Shown piece after piece: positions 1-9,522 of a stretch of 64,000 nucleotides of DNA. The notes under the pieces were generated by a model. It saw nothing but the letters and a program-made list of their open reading frames with translations. It searched no databases and was not told the DNA's origin. Made by a program: the position numbers and the translations under genes. This DNA is from UBA2965 sp036526135 (GTDB lineage Bacteria > Pseudomonadota > Gammaproteobacteria > Pseudomonadales > Azotimanducaceae): positions 21,779 through 85,778 of the forward strand of contig DATCZA010000029.1 in the NCBI GenBank assembly GCA_036526135.1, in the 5' to 3' direction. How positions within the stretch are numbered: the stretch's first letter is position 1; every line of letters starts with the position of its first letter.

Positions 1-390
1 ACCATCACCCGCGGGGACACGAGCAGCATTCGGCTCGACCTGGAGGACGTATCCAGAGCCACGCAGGTCCGCGTTACCCTGGAACCCACCCAGGAAACCG
101 GCGGCGCGCCGGCCACGTACGGCCGCCATGAGCAGCTGCCGGCCGCGGAGGTGAAGCTGGAGATAAGAGATTTCGAGAACGGCGAGACCCGGGCGCAGCT
201 GCCCGCCGGTCCACGGGAGGACACCATCACCCTTCGCCGGATCATCACCCAGGGAAGCATGGACGAAGCTTTCACCATCGACGACGTCAGCGGGCGCCAG
301 GGTGACTACTACTACGTGCGCGTCCGCCAGGCCGACGACAGCCTGGCGTGGTCTAGCCCGGTGTGGATCGGCGGGCACGCGCCGCGCTGA
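1..390 (+). CDS. C-terminal fragment, probable DUF3604/CehA-like metallohydrolase
   Basis: The reading frame is open from the first base of the window and ends at TGA 388-390, so only the last 129 residues are present. The end of the protein (GDYYYVRVRQADDSLAWSS, then PVWIGG) resembles the C-terminal beta-sandwich tail that I associate with PHP-type metallohydrolases of the DUF3604 and CehA/McbA groups. The catalytic part lies outside the window, so no active site can be checked. The first internal ATG (151) is probably not the start, because the frame upstream is coding-like. The family call is inference from the tail only. Confidence 0.5.
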   Translation, partial: TITRGDTSSIRLDLEDVSRATQVRVTLEPTQETGGAPATYGRHEQLPAAEVKLEIRDFENGETRAQLPAGPREDTITLRRIITQGSMDEAFTIDDVSGRQGDYYYVRVRQADDSLAWSSPVWIGGHAPR

Positions 391-423
391 GCGGCGCCTT
401 GGGATACCCCGCCGGAGCCGACC

Positions 424-1653
424 TCAGATCCGCTCGAGGATCGTAGCCGTACCCATTCCTCCGCCTGTGCACATCGCAACCAGCGCGGTTTCCTTGTCCT
501 CGCGCTCGAGCTGATCCACCGCCGTGCCGATGAGCATGCCGCCCGTCGCGCCGATGGGATGACCCAACGCGATGGCGCCACCGTCTATGTTGACCACGTC
601 GTGATCGACCCCCATCTCCTTCATGAACTTGAGCACGACGGAAGCAAACGCCTCGTTGATTTCCCACAGATCGATGTCGTCCCGCGTCATGCCCGCCTTC
701 TGCAGGCAACGCTGGGCCGCAGGAGCCGGTGCGGTCAACATGATGAGCGGCTCGGTTCCGGCGGTGGCCGTCATGCGGATGCGGGCTCGGGGTCGCAGAC
801 CGTGAGCCTTTGCAAAATCCGGGCTCACGACGAGCACGGCGCTGGCGCCGTCAACCACGCCCGAGGAGTTCCCGGCGTGGTGCACGTGGTTGATCTCCTC
901 CACCTGAGGGTAGCGGTCGCGGGCCATCTCGTCGAACGGCTTGGGAAATCCTTCCACCTGCTGAGAGCCCATGGCGGCAAACGAGGGCTTCAGATCAGCC
1001 AGGCTCTCCAGCGTCGTCCCGGGCCGGGGATGCTCGTCCCGGTCCAGCGCGGGCGAACCGTCGTCGTTGAAGATGGGGATCAGGGCCTTCTCGAATCGAC
1101 CCTCGGCAATGGAGCGAGCGGCACGGGTCTGGCTCTCCACCGCGTAGCCGTCCACGTCTTCCCGGCTGAACCCCTCGATGGTGGCGATCAGATCCGCGGA
1201 GATCCCCTGAGGAACCTGGGGATGCAGGGCAGCCAGGTGTTCGTTGTTGGCATGAAAGCCCATCGCGTGGATGGGCGCGTAACGGGACATGAACTCCACC
1301 CCGCCGCCAATCACGGCTTCCTGGTGACCGGACATCACGCCCATGGCGGCAAAGGTAACGGCCTGCTGTCCGCTGCCACAGAATCGGTGCAGGGTTACCC
1401 CGGTGGTCGTCAGGGGCCAGCCGGCATCCAGCACCGACATGCGGGCGATGTCGTGGGCGTGATCGCCGCTGCCGGTCCCGCAGCCGGCGACGACGTCCTC
1501 GATGTCGGACGCATCGAAACCGACCTTGTCCCTCAGCCCGTTGAGCACCTGCGCCATGCAGCGCTGAGGGTGAATGTTGCTCAGGCTGCCGACCCCCGGC
1601 TTACCCCGCCCCCGCGGTGACCGCACCGCGTCGATGATCCAGGCTTCCCGCAT
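424..1653 (-). CDS. Acetyl-CoA C-acyltransferase (thiolase)
   Basis: A 409-residue thiolase, close to the family length of about 390-430. It would catalyse thiolytic cleavage of 3-ketoacyl-CoA or the reverse condensation. The nucleophilic cysteine is in HRFCGSGQQAV (Cys92), the active-site histidine is in GGAIALGHPIGATG near residue 366, and the second cysteine is in the C-terminal CTGGGMG. The N-terminus (MREAWIIDAVRSPRGRGKPG) is typical of the acetyl-CoA acetyltransferases found in fatty-acid and steroid degradation clusters of proteobacteria. It stands alone, without an adjacent hydratase or dehydrogenase, so the substrate chain length cannot be stated. Confidence 0.92.
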   Translation of the reverse strand: MREAWIIDAVRSPRGRGKPGVGSLSNIHPQRCMAQVLNGLRDKVGFDASDIEDVVAGCGTGSGDHAHDIARMSVLDAGWPLTTTGVTLHRFCGSGQQAVTFAAMGVMSGHQEAVIGGGVEFMSRYAPIHAMGFHANNEHLAALHPQVPQGISADLIATIEGFSREDVDGYAVESQTRAARSIAEGRFEKALIPIFNDDGSPALDRDEHPRPGTTLESLADLKPSFAAMGSQQVEGFPKPFDEMARDRYPQVEEINHVHHAGNSSGVVDGASAVLVVSPDFAKAHGLRPRARIRMTATAGTEPLIMLTAPAPAAQRCLQKAGMTRDDIDLWEINEAFASVVLKFMKEMGVDHDVVNIDGGAIALGHPIGATGGMLIGTAVDQLEREDKETALVAMCTGGGMGTATILERI

Positions 1654-1747
1654 GGCGCCTCTCCGTTGAATGTCAGTGGAGCCGCGATTCTACACCGGGC
1701 CAACCGAGGCTTCACCGGCGCCCGCGGCCACGCCGGCGGCGTGACGC

Positions 1748-2377
1748 TCAGGCGCCGTCCGGCATGGGGACGGGATTGACGAAGTGCGGCACGTGATAAC
1801 CGCGCTGGACGGCTTCGCGGCCGGCGATCGAGACGTACCAGCGGCGCACGTGGGCGTAGTCCGCAAGGTCGATTCCCTGCCATTCGTAACGCGATATCCA
1901 CGGCCAGCTCGCCATGTCCGCGATAGAGTAGCTGCCCGACAGGAATTCCCGATCCGCCAGGCGCCGATCGAGCACGCCGTATAGGCGCCGCGCTTCGTCG
2001 AGGTAGCGCGCTTCGGCGTAGGGGGCTTTACCGGGATTGAATCTGGCGAAGTGATGAACCTGCCCGAGCATGGGGCCGACACTTGCCATCTGCAGCATCA
2101 ACCACTCCACCGTCTGCCACCAGTCGTCGCCCCGGAAGCGGTCGTGCTTCTCAGCCAGGTAGAGCAGGATGGCCCCGGACTCCATCAGGCTGCGCCCGGA
2201 CGAATCCTCGACGATGGCCGGGATTTTTCCGTTCGGGCTGATTCGTCGGAAGGCCGAGCCGTGCTGATCGCCCGCGCCGATGTCCACAGCGTGGACCCGG
2301 TAGGGCTCGCCGAACTCTTCCAGAGCAATCGAGATCTTGCGGCCGTTGGGTGTCGGCCAGGTGTAAAGGTCGATCAC
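1748..2377 (-). CDS. Glutathione S-transferase family protein
   Basis: A 209-residue protein with an N-terminal thioredoxin fold (VIDLYTWPTPNGRKISIALEE) and the PxxxxxSxAI-type glutathione-binding segment (DSSGRSLMESGAILLYLAEK), followed by the all-alpha domain. The opening resembles the YfcG/YghU group, which act as disulfide-bond reductases. The start chosen is GTG at 2375-2377. It lies one base after the TGA of the upstream HAD gene, so the two are likely translationally coupled. The longer open frame upstream (to 2605) overlaps the HAD gene and looks non-coding. The physiological substrate is unknown. Confidence 0.85.
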   Translation of the reverse strand: MIDLYTWPTPNGRKISIALEEFGEPYRVHAVDIGAGDQHGSAFRRISPNGKIPAIVEDSSGRSLMESGAILLYLAEKHDRFRGDDWWQTVEWLMLQMASVGPMLGQVHHFARFNPGKAPYAEARYLDEARRLYGVLDRRLADREFLSGSYSIADMASWPWISRYEWQGIDLADYAHVRRWYVSIAGREAVQRGYHVPHFVNPVPMPDGA

Positions 2378-2378
2378 C

Positions 2379-3146
2379 TCAGGCGGCCACTGAGCCCGCC
2401 TCGCCCTGCCTGCGGAACGCGAGCTGCGGCCAGCCGCGCGACGTTGCGACCTCGGAAAGCGAAGCCTTGGGGTTGGCAGCCACGGGCCGTCCGACGGCTT
2501 CGAGAAGCGGCAGGTCGTCACAGGAATCGGTGTAGAAATAGGCGTCCGCCAGGCTGCAGGCCCGAGCGGACCCCAAGTGAACGGCTGCCGCCCGTTTGCT
2601 CGCACCGAAACACGGGCTGACCCTGCCGGTGATCCTGCCCTGGCGGATTTCCAGCTCCGTGCAGCAGATCTGGTCGACGGCCAGCTCCCGGGCGACGGGC
2701 TGCGCCTGATACCGGGTAGCCGAAGTGACCATGACGACTTCGTGACCCAGCTCCTTGTGCGCGCCGATCAGGCGGCGCGCCTCCGGGTAGATCAGCCTCT
2801 GCAGACGGCGCTGGTAGGCCCGCTCCCCCAGCTCCACCAGCTCCTGCTCCGGCAGCCCTACGAGCTCGGCCACGGTTCCTTCGAGCAGTTCCTGGTAACC
2901 GGCCCGGCCAAAGCCATAGGAGATGAAGCGACTGACCTGAGCGACGAGATGCCGTGGCGACATGCCGCTTCGAAGCCGCTCGATCATGAGCGCGGTGATG
3001 GAATAGCCGGCGATGATGGTTCGATCCAGATCGAAAAACGCGACCACGTCCTCGCGCTCGCCAGACGCCTCCAGAACTTTGACGTACTCGCCGAACTCCA
3101 GCAGCTCCGCGGAGTTCGGCCTTTGACTGTTTCGCCGGGCAATCAT
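2379..3146 (-). CDS. HAD-IB family phosphatase (SerB-like)
   Basis: A 255-residue HAD-superfamily hydrolase. Motif I is FFDLDRT near residue 38 with the nucleophilic Asp, motif II is VTSAT, and motif III is YFYTDSCDDLPLLEAVG with the acidic pair. The C1 cap sequence (SITALMIERLRSGMSPRHL) resembles the HAD-IB proteins often found alone or fused to a PlsC-type acyltransferase. Here no acyltransferase domain follows. It probably dephosphorylates a small molecule or a lipid-derived phosphate. It is upstream of, and coupled to, the glutathione transferase. About 110 bases separate it from the Gld-type operon, and I see nothing clear in them. Confidence 0.82.
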   Translation of the reverse strand: MIARRNSQRPNSAELLEFGEYVKVLEASGEREDVVAFFDLDRTIIAGYSITALMIERLRSGMSPRHLVAQVSRFISYGFGRAGYQELLEGTVAELVGLPEQELVELGERAYQRRLQRLIYPEARRLIGAHKELGHEVVMVTSATRYQAQPVARELAVDQICCTELEIRQGRITGRVSPCFGASKRAAAVHLGSARACSLADAYFYTDSCDDLPLLEAVGRPVAANPKASLSEVATSRGWPQLAFRRQGEAGSVAA

Positions 3147-3257
3147 GGCAGGCCCTGGTCGCCGTTGGTCGGTTTAGCTCTCACGCGCCGCGCCAGCGCG
3201 GTGCGCTCCGCACGTCGGCGACGCCTGAACAATGAGACCATCGAAACACGAGTCGAT

Positions 3258-4226
3258 TCAACCGGGGCCCGCATCGGAAAACCCTTCGGACCCGGGCGCC
3301 GGCGCTTCGTCCTGCGGTTCGGCGGCACGCAGGTCGGCATGCTCTACAACCAGCTGCTCGGCTACGTAAGCGGCCAGACCGAAGCGGCCGGACAGACGAT
3401 CGGATTCCACGGCGTACTCGTCGTTCTCCGGATCCTTGAAAATCCGCAGCCCGTAAGACCCGGATGCGTCCGTGACGGTGAAGACCGCAGCAGGCTCGTA
3501 CGCGGGGCCCAACGGCGCAAATCCGGTCACCCGAAGCTCGGCGACCCGCTCGACGAGCCGGCCCGCGGCGTCCTGATCGGCGCCGCCGATTCCGGGGCCG
3601 GCTTCGGCATCCTGCATCCCCGGCACCAGGTTCAGGAGCCAGCCTTCCTGACCACGCTCCAGGGACCAGTGTTCCTCCCGGATGATCGAGGCGATCTCCC
3701 CATCTGCCCCCAGCAGGTCCTTGTCGAGCCAATCCGAATCGCTCAACGGCAGCTCGTAGACGGCGAAATCGATGCTGTATACCTCCTCGGAATCCGCCCG
3801 TCGGGCATGAATGCGGCGGAATCCCGGCGACGTTCCCAGATAGATCTCGGCCAGCTTTCCTTCCCCCGCGAAGAGGGCCACCCGTCGCTCGTGATCATCG
3901 CCGGTAACGCGAAACCGCTCCCGCGACGCTTCGGTTGCCGCCACGGGCCAGCCGGGCTCGATGTCGGTGAGTTTTTCCAGAACCTCGCCGATCTTCTCCG
4001 CGTCGGCAGGGGCGCCGGAGCCCAACGACCATTGTTCCCCCGCTCGGGTGAACTCCAGCTCGGTTTCCTCACCGCCGACGACCACCCGGTCCACGCTGTC
4101 CGGGGCGACCTCCACAAACGCCGCCGGCGAGCTGTCCGCGCCACGACCTTCGAGGAGCAGGAGGGCGCCGGTCAGCAGGAGCTGAACGGCGAGCAGCGCG
4201 GCAAGCCAGCCGATACGCGCGCTCAT
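3258..4226 (-). CDS. DUF4340 domain-containing protein of Gld-type ABC operon
   Basis: A 322-residue protein with an N-terminal signal anchor (MSARIGWLAALLAVQLLLTG) followed by a periplasmic beta-rich region. DUF4340 proteins routinely sit after GldF/GldG-like ABC transporter genes. The start codon overlaps the stop of the upstream permease-GldG gene by four bases (ATGA, 4223-4226), which indicates one operon. The likely role is an accessory periplasmic component of the transporter. The C-terminus is acidic and proline-rich (from about residue 300). The transported substrate is not known for this family. Confidence 0.8.
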   Translation of the reverse strand: MSARIGWLAALLAVQLLLTGALLLLEGRGADSSPAAFVEVAPDSVDRVVVGGEETELEFTRAGEQWSLGSGAPADAEKIGEVLEKLTDIEPGWPVAATEASRERFRVTGDDHERRVALFAGEGKLAEIYLGTSPGFRRIHARRADSEEVYSIDFAVYELPLSDSDWLDKDLLGADGEIASIIREEHWSLERGQEGWLLNLVPGMQDAEAGPGIGGADQDAAGRLVERVAELRVTGFAPLGPAYEPAAVFTVTDASGSYGLRIFKDPENDEYAVESDRLSGRFGLAAYVAEQLVVEHADLRAAEPQDEAPAPGSEGFSDAGPG

Positions 4227-7135
4227 GAGGCACCTCCCGCCAGCCAGCTCGCGTACATCCGGTCGGACCGGCGTTTCCTGCCCCGGTGGACGAGAAAGAC
4301 CACGCCGATGCCCAGCAGCGCAAGCCCGTAGTTGAGGTACTCCCAAAACAGCTGTTCCTCGTCGACGAGCGGCGGCAGCGTCCGGTTGAAGTGTCCGCGT
4401 GAGCGGATGCTCAACAGGCTCTGATCTTCTAAGGACCAGTCCACGACGTTGACCATCATCTGCACCGTGTTGGTATAGATGGTTCCCTCCGCAGAGCCCA
4501 GCATGCGAAGGTTCTGGTCGGTCAGGAAGCCGTCGGAGGAGAACAAGAACAGTCGGGCAGAGTCCGCCGAGCGGGCTATGACGCTGCTCACCACCCCGAC
4601 CGTGGCCGCCGGGTCGGTCTCGTCGTCACCGTCCGCCCCCGCGTCGTTGTCATCGTCCCCGTCAGCAGGTTCGAGAAGGGGCGATGTCTGGCCGGCAAAG
4701 AAAGACTCGAAGCGCCCTTCTATCAACGCGCCGAGCAGCCGCGGCGCCTGGGCACCTTCCGGGGCAAACCCGGAGAGCCCCTGCTCGTCGAGTCTCGGCA
4801 TGACGTTGGTGTCTGCCGACAGCCAGCTGCGCGGTGAGCTGGTGAGAAGCTCGGTGACCGTTCGCCCCTCCTGCTGCTCGGCATCAATCTCGATGGGCGA
4901 GGCCCAGGTGAGCGTAACCTGAGGAAGCCCGGCCACGATGGGCGACTCGGCATTCATTCCTTCACCGCGCACGTCCACGAAGTACGGGTAGTCGAGCATC
5001 ACCAGCTCCTGAAAGCTGAACCCGCCAACCTGTCGCGTCACCGGCGCCGGGAACGCCGCGTTCTGAGCATCCATTACCAGCTTGGGCTCGAGCGTCACCC
5101 CCATGTGCTCGAGCCACGCTTCCAGGCCCGACGTGCGCGGCGCCGCCATCAGGCTCTGCTGGGACAGAGACGCGGAAAAGGGCGCCGTGGCGACCACCAC
5201 CGTGCCGCCTTTCATCAGAAACTGATCCATCGCAAAGAGCTGTCGCCGGTTGAACCCTTCAGGATCCACGATCATCAGGAGATCGGCGCTGTCGGGCACG
5301 ACACCCTCGGCCAGGTCCGTGGTCTCCACTTCGAAATCGCTGCGCAGGACGTCCTTGAGCTGCTCGTACTGGTTGCCTTGGGGTGGCTGGCCCATACCCA
5401 TGTACGGCGGCGCTTCGGGAGCCGCCAGGGCCACGGTCTTCAGCAACCCGCTGGCAAAGCGCTTGAGCCCCTCCTCGAGCACCCGCCGGGTCGCTTCGAC
5501 CGAGAACGCCTCCGGCAGCGGAAGCTGGATGAGCGTGTTTGCGTCGCCCAGGGTCAGGTAGAAATAGAACACGTTGGAATCGAAAAGGCTGGCGGCCATG
5601 GGCTGGAAACCGAAGTCCACGGCAATCTGCGCGGCCACCGAGCCATCACCAGCGTCCGGGTCGATGAACTCCGAAGTGAACCGGCCGCCGGACTCCCGGG
5701 CAAGCGCATCCAGGGCCTCCACGAGAACGGCCCGGTAGTCGGCCAATGCGGGTGGCAGCCGGTCGGCGCTGGAGACGTAGCCTACGAAGCGCACGGGATC
5801 CTGAATGTTGGCGAAGAGGCTGCCGCCGCCCTGAAAGCCGTAAAGGACCTTCTTGATGGCGCGGGTCAGATCGAACTCGGGGTTTCTAAGCTGAACGTCG
5901 AGGTCGGCCTCGCCCACCACCTTGACCTCGATGAGATCGCGGAAGCCGAGCACCTCGTACTCGTCGCCGTAGCTCAGCAGGACGTCGAAATAGGAATTCA
6001 CCAGGCTCGATTCGTAACGGTCCGCGACCTGGAACGGCACCGGCCGGATTCCGTATTTGCTGTTGGCCTCGTCCTCCGCGGCGGGGTCGTCGGCCGGATC
6101 GACGATCTCCACACGGATATTGCCGGCGCCGGCCACTTCAAACTCGTTGAGCAGGTCGCGCATCCGGGGAACCAGGGGCGCGAGCAGCGGATGCGTTCGA
6201 TTGCTGAAGTAACCGCGAATCAGCAGCGGTTCCCGCAGCTGCCCGATGTACGCCCGGGTCGCGTCCGAGACCGAGTAGATGCGGCCTTCGGTGACGTCGA
6301 TGCGCAAACCGGTCAGCTGCGCCAGCCAGACGTTTGCCAGCAGCAGGTTGGCGACCAGCAGCCCGGTTCCGAGCAGCCAACGGCGGTGTCGGCCGGCGCC
6401 GCCGTCGGCAGCCCAGCGCTGCACCTCCAGGGCATGCACGTTCGCGGCGAGGAAAACGGCCAGCAGCGAGGCGTAGTAGTAGAGATCCCGGAGATCCAGG
6501 ACGCCGCGGGTGATGGACTCGAAGCGCGAGCCGCTGCCGACGCTGCGCAGGATGTCGGCCAGCCCGCCGCCGACGAGATCCGTGAGCACCGGGCTGCCGA
6601 GCAGATAGAACGCACCACAGGCAAACGAGGCCAGGATCAGGCTGACGATCTGGCTGTCGGTGCGGGCGCTGACGAAGAGCCCGATGGCCAGATAGGCGCC
6701 GCCGAGCAGCATGGCAGCCAGGTAGCCGGCCCAGACCGGGCCCCAGTCGAGATCGGCAATCAACGAGACCGATATGGGCAGAGGCAGGGTCAGCAGCAGG
6801 GCGATGGCAAGCAGGACCCAGCACGCCAGGAACTTCCCCACCACGAACTCCCAGCCGCTCACGGGCACCGTGGCGACGAACTCCAGCGTCCCCGTCCGGC
6901 GCTCTTCGCTCCACATGCGCATCGTCAGCGCCGCAGAAAGGAAAACCAGCAGCACGGGCATCCACTCGAACATCGGCCGCACGTCGGCGACGTTGCGGGC
7001 GAAGAAAGCCTCCACCCAGAAGAACACGAACAGCGTGAAGGCCAGGAAAGCACCGAGAAACAGGTACCCGACCGGCGAGGCAAAGAAGAGCGTCAGCTCC
7101 TTGCCGGCGATCCGCTTGACGACATCAGGCCGCAT
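4223..7135 (-). CDS. Fused ABC-2 permease / GldG-like auxiliary protein
   Basis: A 970-residue inner-membrane protein that joins two parts usually called GldF and GldG. Residues 1 to about 245 are an ABC-2-type permease with six hydrophobic segments and the EERRTGTLEFV cytoplasmic motif. A further membrane segment near 260 leads into a long periplasmic ABC_transp_aux-type domain, and a last membrane helix (LALLGIGVVFLVHRGRKRR) lies near the C-terminus. An acidic Asp-rich linker near residue 825 (DGDDDNDAGADGDDETD) is a local oddity. It lies between the ATPase gene (11-base overlap) and the DUF4340 gene (4-base overlap). Outside Bacteroidota such sets are not proven to drive gliding, so the substrate is open. 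Confidence 0.85.
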   Translation of the reverse strand: MRPDVVKRIAGKELTLFFASPVGYLFLGAFLAFTLFVFFWVEAFFARNVADVRPMFEWMPVLLVFLSAALTMRMWSEERRTGTLEFVATVPVSGWEFVVGKFLACWVLLAIALLLTLPLPISVSLIADLDWGPVWAGYLAAMLLGGAYLAIGLFVSARTDSQIVSLILASFACGAFYLLGSPVLTDLVGGGLADILRSVGSGSRFESITRGVLDLRDLYYYASLLAVFLAANVHALEVQRWAADGGAGRHRRWLLGTGLLVANLLLANVWLAQLTGLRIDVTEGRIYSVSDATRAYIGQLREPLLIRGYFSNRTHPLLAPLVPRMRDLLNEFEVAGAGNIRVEIVDPADDPAAEDEANSKYGIRPVPFQVADRYESSLVNSYFDVLLSYGDEYEVLGFRDLIEVKVVGEADLDVQLRNPEFDLTRAIKKVLYGFQGGGSLFANIQDPVRFVGYVSSADRLPPALADYRAVLVEALDALARESGGRFTSEFIDPDAGDGSVAAQIAVDFGFQPMAASLFDSNVFYFYLTLGDANTLIQLPLPEAFSVEATRRVLEEGLKRFASGLLKTVALAAPEAPPYMGMGQPPQGNQYEQLKDVLRSDFEVETTDLAEGVVPDSADLLMIVDPEGFNRRQLFAMDQFLMKGGTVVVATAPFSASLSQQSLMAAPRTSGLEAWLEHMGVTLEPKLVMDAQNAAFPAPVTRQVGGFSFQELVMLDYPYFVDVRGEGMNAESPIVAGLPQVTLTWASPIEIDAEQQEGRTVTELLTSSPRSWLSADTNVMPRLDEQGLSGFAPEGAQAPRLLGALIEGRFESFFAGQTSPLLEPADGDDDNDAGADGDDETDPAATVGVVSSVIARSADSARLFLFSSDGFLTDQNLRMLGSAEGTIYTNTVQMMVNVVDWSLEDQSLLSIRSRGHFNRTLPPLVDEEQLFWEYLNYGLALLGIGVVFLVHRGRKRRSDRMYASWLAGGAS

Positions 7136-8036
7136 CGCTCACCCCCTCGTTGACCTCCCGGAACACGGTCTCCAAGTCCCGCTGCACCGGGCCGAGCTCG
7201 TGAAGCGCGATGCCGGCGTCCACCAGCGCCCGGGCCAGACGCTCCGCCGCGGCATCCAGCGGCCCGTCCACGGTCAGCTGCCAGGCCCCTTCCGCCACCG
7301 ATTCCGCGCGGCTCACCCCGGAAACGCCGGCGAGCAGATCGGCCACAGGGCCGCCGCCGGCGCAACGCAGGCGCAGCTGATCGCTGCGCTTCAAGTCGGC
7401 CAGGCGCTCATCGAGGACCAGGCGGCCGTCGCGCAGGATCAGCGCTCGATCACAGATCGCGTCCACCTCCTGCATGATGTGCGTCGAGAGCACCACCGTC
7501 GCGGTGGCCGCCAGCCGCTGGATCAGCTCGCGCATGTGCTGGGTCTGGCTGGGATCGAGCCCGTTGGTGGGCTCATCGAGAATCACGAACCTCGGTTCGT
7601 GAAGAATGGCCTGAGCCACCCCGACGCGCTGCTTGAAGCCGCGCGAAAGCGTGCTGATGGGGTCCAGGGCCTTTTCTTCGAGCTCGGTCTCCTCCACGGC
7701 CCGGGCGACGGCGAGGCGCGGATCCACGCCCCGCAGGGTGGCCGCGTAGGACAGATAGTCGCTGACCGTCATCTCCGGGTAGAGCGGCAGGTTCTCGGGC
7801 AGGTAGCCAAGCTCGCGCTGAACGCGAAGCCTGTCCTGCTCGATGTCGGCGCCGTCCACGCGTACCGACCCGCCGCTGGGCTCGAGATAGCCCGTGAGCA
7901 TTTTCATGATCGTCGTCTTGCCCGCGCCGTTGTGCCCGAGCAGGCCAACGATCTCACCGTGCTCGATGGAGAAGGACACGTTCCGCACCGCGACGAAGTC
8001 GCCGTACCGCCGCGTCAATCCGTCTGCTTCTATCAT
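7125..8036 (-). CDS. ABC transporter ATP-binding protein (Gld-type operon)
   Basis: A 303-residue ABC ATPase. Walker A is GHNGAGKT (residues 34-41), the signature is the degenerate LSRGFKQRVG common in ABC-2 exporters, and Walker B is FVILDEPTNGLDP. The switch histidine is in STHIMQEVDA. The last 90 residues form a small C-terminal domain. The start is the ATG at 8034-8036. The open frame continues upstream but with no coding character. It is the first gene of a three-gene operon with the fused permease and the DUF4340 protein, and supplies the nucleotide-binding dimer. Confidence 0.9.
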   Translation of the reverse strand: MIEADGLTRRYGDFVAVRNVSFSIEHGEIVGLLGHNGAGKTTIMKMLTGYLEPSGGSVRVDGADIEQDRLRVQRELGYLPENLPLYPEMTVSDYLSYAATLRGVDPRLAVARAVEETELEEKALDPISTLSRGFKQRVGVAQAILHEPRFVILDEPTNGLDPSQTQHMRELIQRLAATATVVLSTHIMQEVDAICDRALILRDGRLVLDERLADLKRSDQLRLRCAGGGPVADLLAGVSGVSRAESVAEGAWQLTVDGPLDAAAERLARALVDAGIALHELGPVQRDLETVFREVNEGVSDAA

Positions 8037-8233
8037 GAGATCAACCTGCCAACCCGTTGCCGCTTTTTTCGATTCCGATTTCGAGGCCGGGTTCAGCCCC
8101 GATGCCCCGCCCGCGCGCCCGTCCAAGGAACTGGCGGGAGTGCGAAAAATAGGGAAATGGCCGAAAAATTCAAGGGCTGACGCCGGCACCTGGCCGCTGG
8201 TACCGTGATCCGAACGCCCGCTGGACGCTGCCA

Positions 8234-8833
8234 ATGAAGATCGAGATTCCCGGACCGGCCGGTCCCATCGAGGCCGAACTCGACGATGCCAACGACGGAT
8301 CCGGCTCGTTCGCCGTGCTCTGTCACCCGCACCCGCAGTACGGCGGCACCATGCACGACGCCGTTCTCTCGGTCCTGGGCCGCGCGCTCGCGGGCGCCGG
8401 CGTAGGCTGCCTGCGCTTCAATTTCCGCGGCGTAGGCGGGAGCGCGGGCGCCCACGACGGCAAGGGCGGCGAGGTCGAGGATCTGCTTGCCGTCGAGCGC
8501 TGGCTGCGCCAGGAGCACAGCCCCGCTCATCTGATCCTGGGCGGCTATTCCTTCGGTGCCGCGGTCGCCTGGCAGGCGCTCACCAGCCTCGCGCCACCCG
8601 ACCAGATGATTCTCATCGCCCCTCCCGTGAGCTTCATGCCTTCAACCCGCCGGCCCGTCGGCTTCAGGCTGGACGTTTTCGCCGGCGACGCCGACCAGTT
8701 CGTCGACGCCGCCGCGCTGAACGTGCTCGGAGATGCCGGGATCCACATCATCCCCGGCGCAGATCACTTCTTCGGTGGCAAGTGGGGCGATCTCGCCGCC
8801 GGGATCGAACAGGTGCTGCAGCCGGCCGGCTAG
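8234..8833 (+). CDS. Alpha/beta hydrolase, COG2945-like
   Basis: A 199-residue compact alpha/beta hydrolase. The oxyanion region HPHPQYGGTM (residues 31-40) and nucleophile elbow GGYSFGAA (Ser106) match the small COG2945 hydrolases, and the catalytic histidine is in GADHFFGGKW. Length fits the family (about 200-220). The substrate is unknown. The gene is divergent from the ABC operon (197-base gap) and its stop overlaps that of the convergent NnrU gene by four bases. Confidence 0.85.
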   Translation: MKIEIPGPAGPIEAELDDANDGSGSFAVLCHPHPQYGGTMHDAVLSVLGRALAGAGVGCLRFNFRGVGGSAGAHDGKGGEVEDLLAVERWLRQEHSPAHLILGGYSFGAAVAWQALTSLAPPDQMILIAPPVSFMPSTRRPVGFRLDVFAGDADQFVDAAALNVLGDAGIHIIPGADHFFGGKWGDLAAGIEQVLQPAG

Positions 8834-9522
8834 AGCAGGCGCACGCCCCCCGAAACCCACTGGTGGCCCCAGAACACCAGGGCGTAGACCACCAGCCCCG
8901 CGGCACCGGGCCCCACCAGCTCCTTGAGCACGAGCCGGTTGCGGCCGGACAGCACCGCGGCGAAAGGCAGGTTCGAGGTGACCGCAGCAAAGTGCTCCCA
9001 GTCGTCACCGAGCGCGGCCGCCTTCTTGCGGTCGATGGCCAGGGTCCCCAGCAGGCTCAGGACGCCGAAGGCGGCGAAGAACACCACCGACACGGTATCT
9101 CCGTTCGCGACGATGTGCGATGCCGACCACAGGACGACGCTCCACTGAAACGGATGGCGGGTGATGCGAAGCATGCCCGTGGCCGCGTGCTCGCGCTGCC
9201 CGGGATCCTTCAGGATACCCTCCATGCCCACGGCCGTGGGATTCTTGACCATGAACCCGCCGATCATGGAGATGAACGCCACGACCATGACCACCTTGGT
9301 CACCCAGTACAGGCGCGGGTCCGGCAACCACAGGTACTCGTATCGGGGAGCTTCCCCGTAGGTCCAGATCAGCAGAGAAATCGTAACGAGGGCAACGAGA
9401 GAGAATATTCCCTGGTAGGCACGCTCGCCCACCGCGGCCACCAGCCGCGGCCGGAGCGACGTGCTGCTGATACCCAGATGGGCGCCCACGAAAATCAGGC
9501 CGGCCAACAGCGTCTGCAACAT
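8830..9522 (-). CDS. NnrU family membrane protein
   Basis: A 230-residue integral membrane protein with about six hydrophobic segments. The conserved block GMLRITRHPFQWSVVLW, with the RHP motif shared by NnrU, isoprenylcysteine methyltransferase-like proteins and 15-cis-zeta-carotene isomerase (Z-ISO), is clear near residue 115. NnrU was named from denitrification clusters, but relatives are widespread and the biochemical role here is uncertain. No denitrification gene lies nearby. It overlaps the convergent hydrolase gene by four bases at its stop. Confidence 0.85.
   Translation of the reverse strand: MLQTLLAGLIFVGAHLGISSTSLRPRLVAAVGERAYQGIFSLVALVTISLLIWTYGEAPRYEYLWLPDPRLYWVTKVVMVVAFISMIGGFMVKNPTAVGMEGILKDPGQREHAATGMLRITRHPFQWSVVLWSASHIVANGDTVSVVFFAAFGVLSLLGTLAIDRKKAAALGDDWEHFAAVTSNLPFAAVLSGRNRLVLKELVGPGAAGLVVYALVFWGHQWVSGGVRLL

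Noticed and set aside
3180..3225. GC-rich inverted repeat as terminator of the HAD/ABC genes
   Set aside because: Arms are imperfect and no T-run follows on either strand.
5105..7153. 682-residue + strand open frame
   Set aside because: Antisense to the permease-GldG gene; composition is not protein-like.
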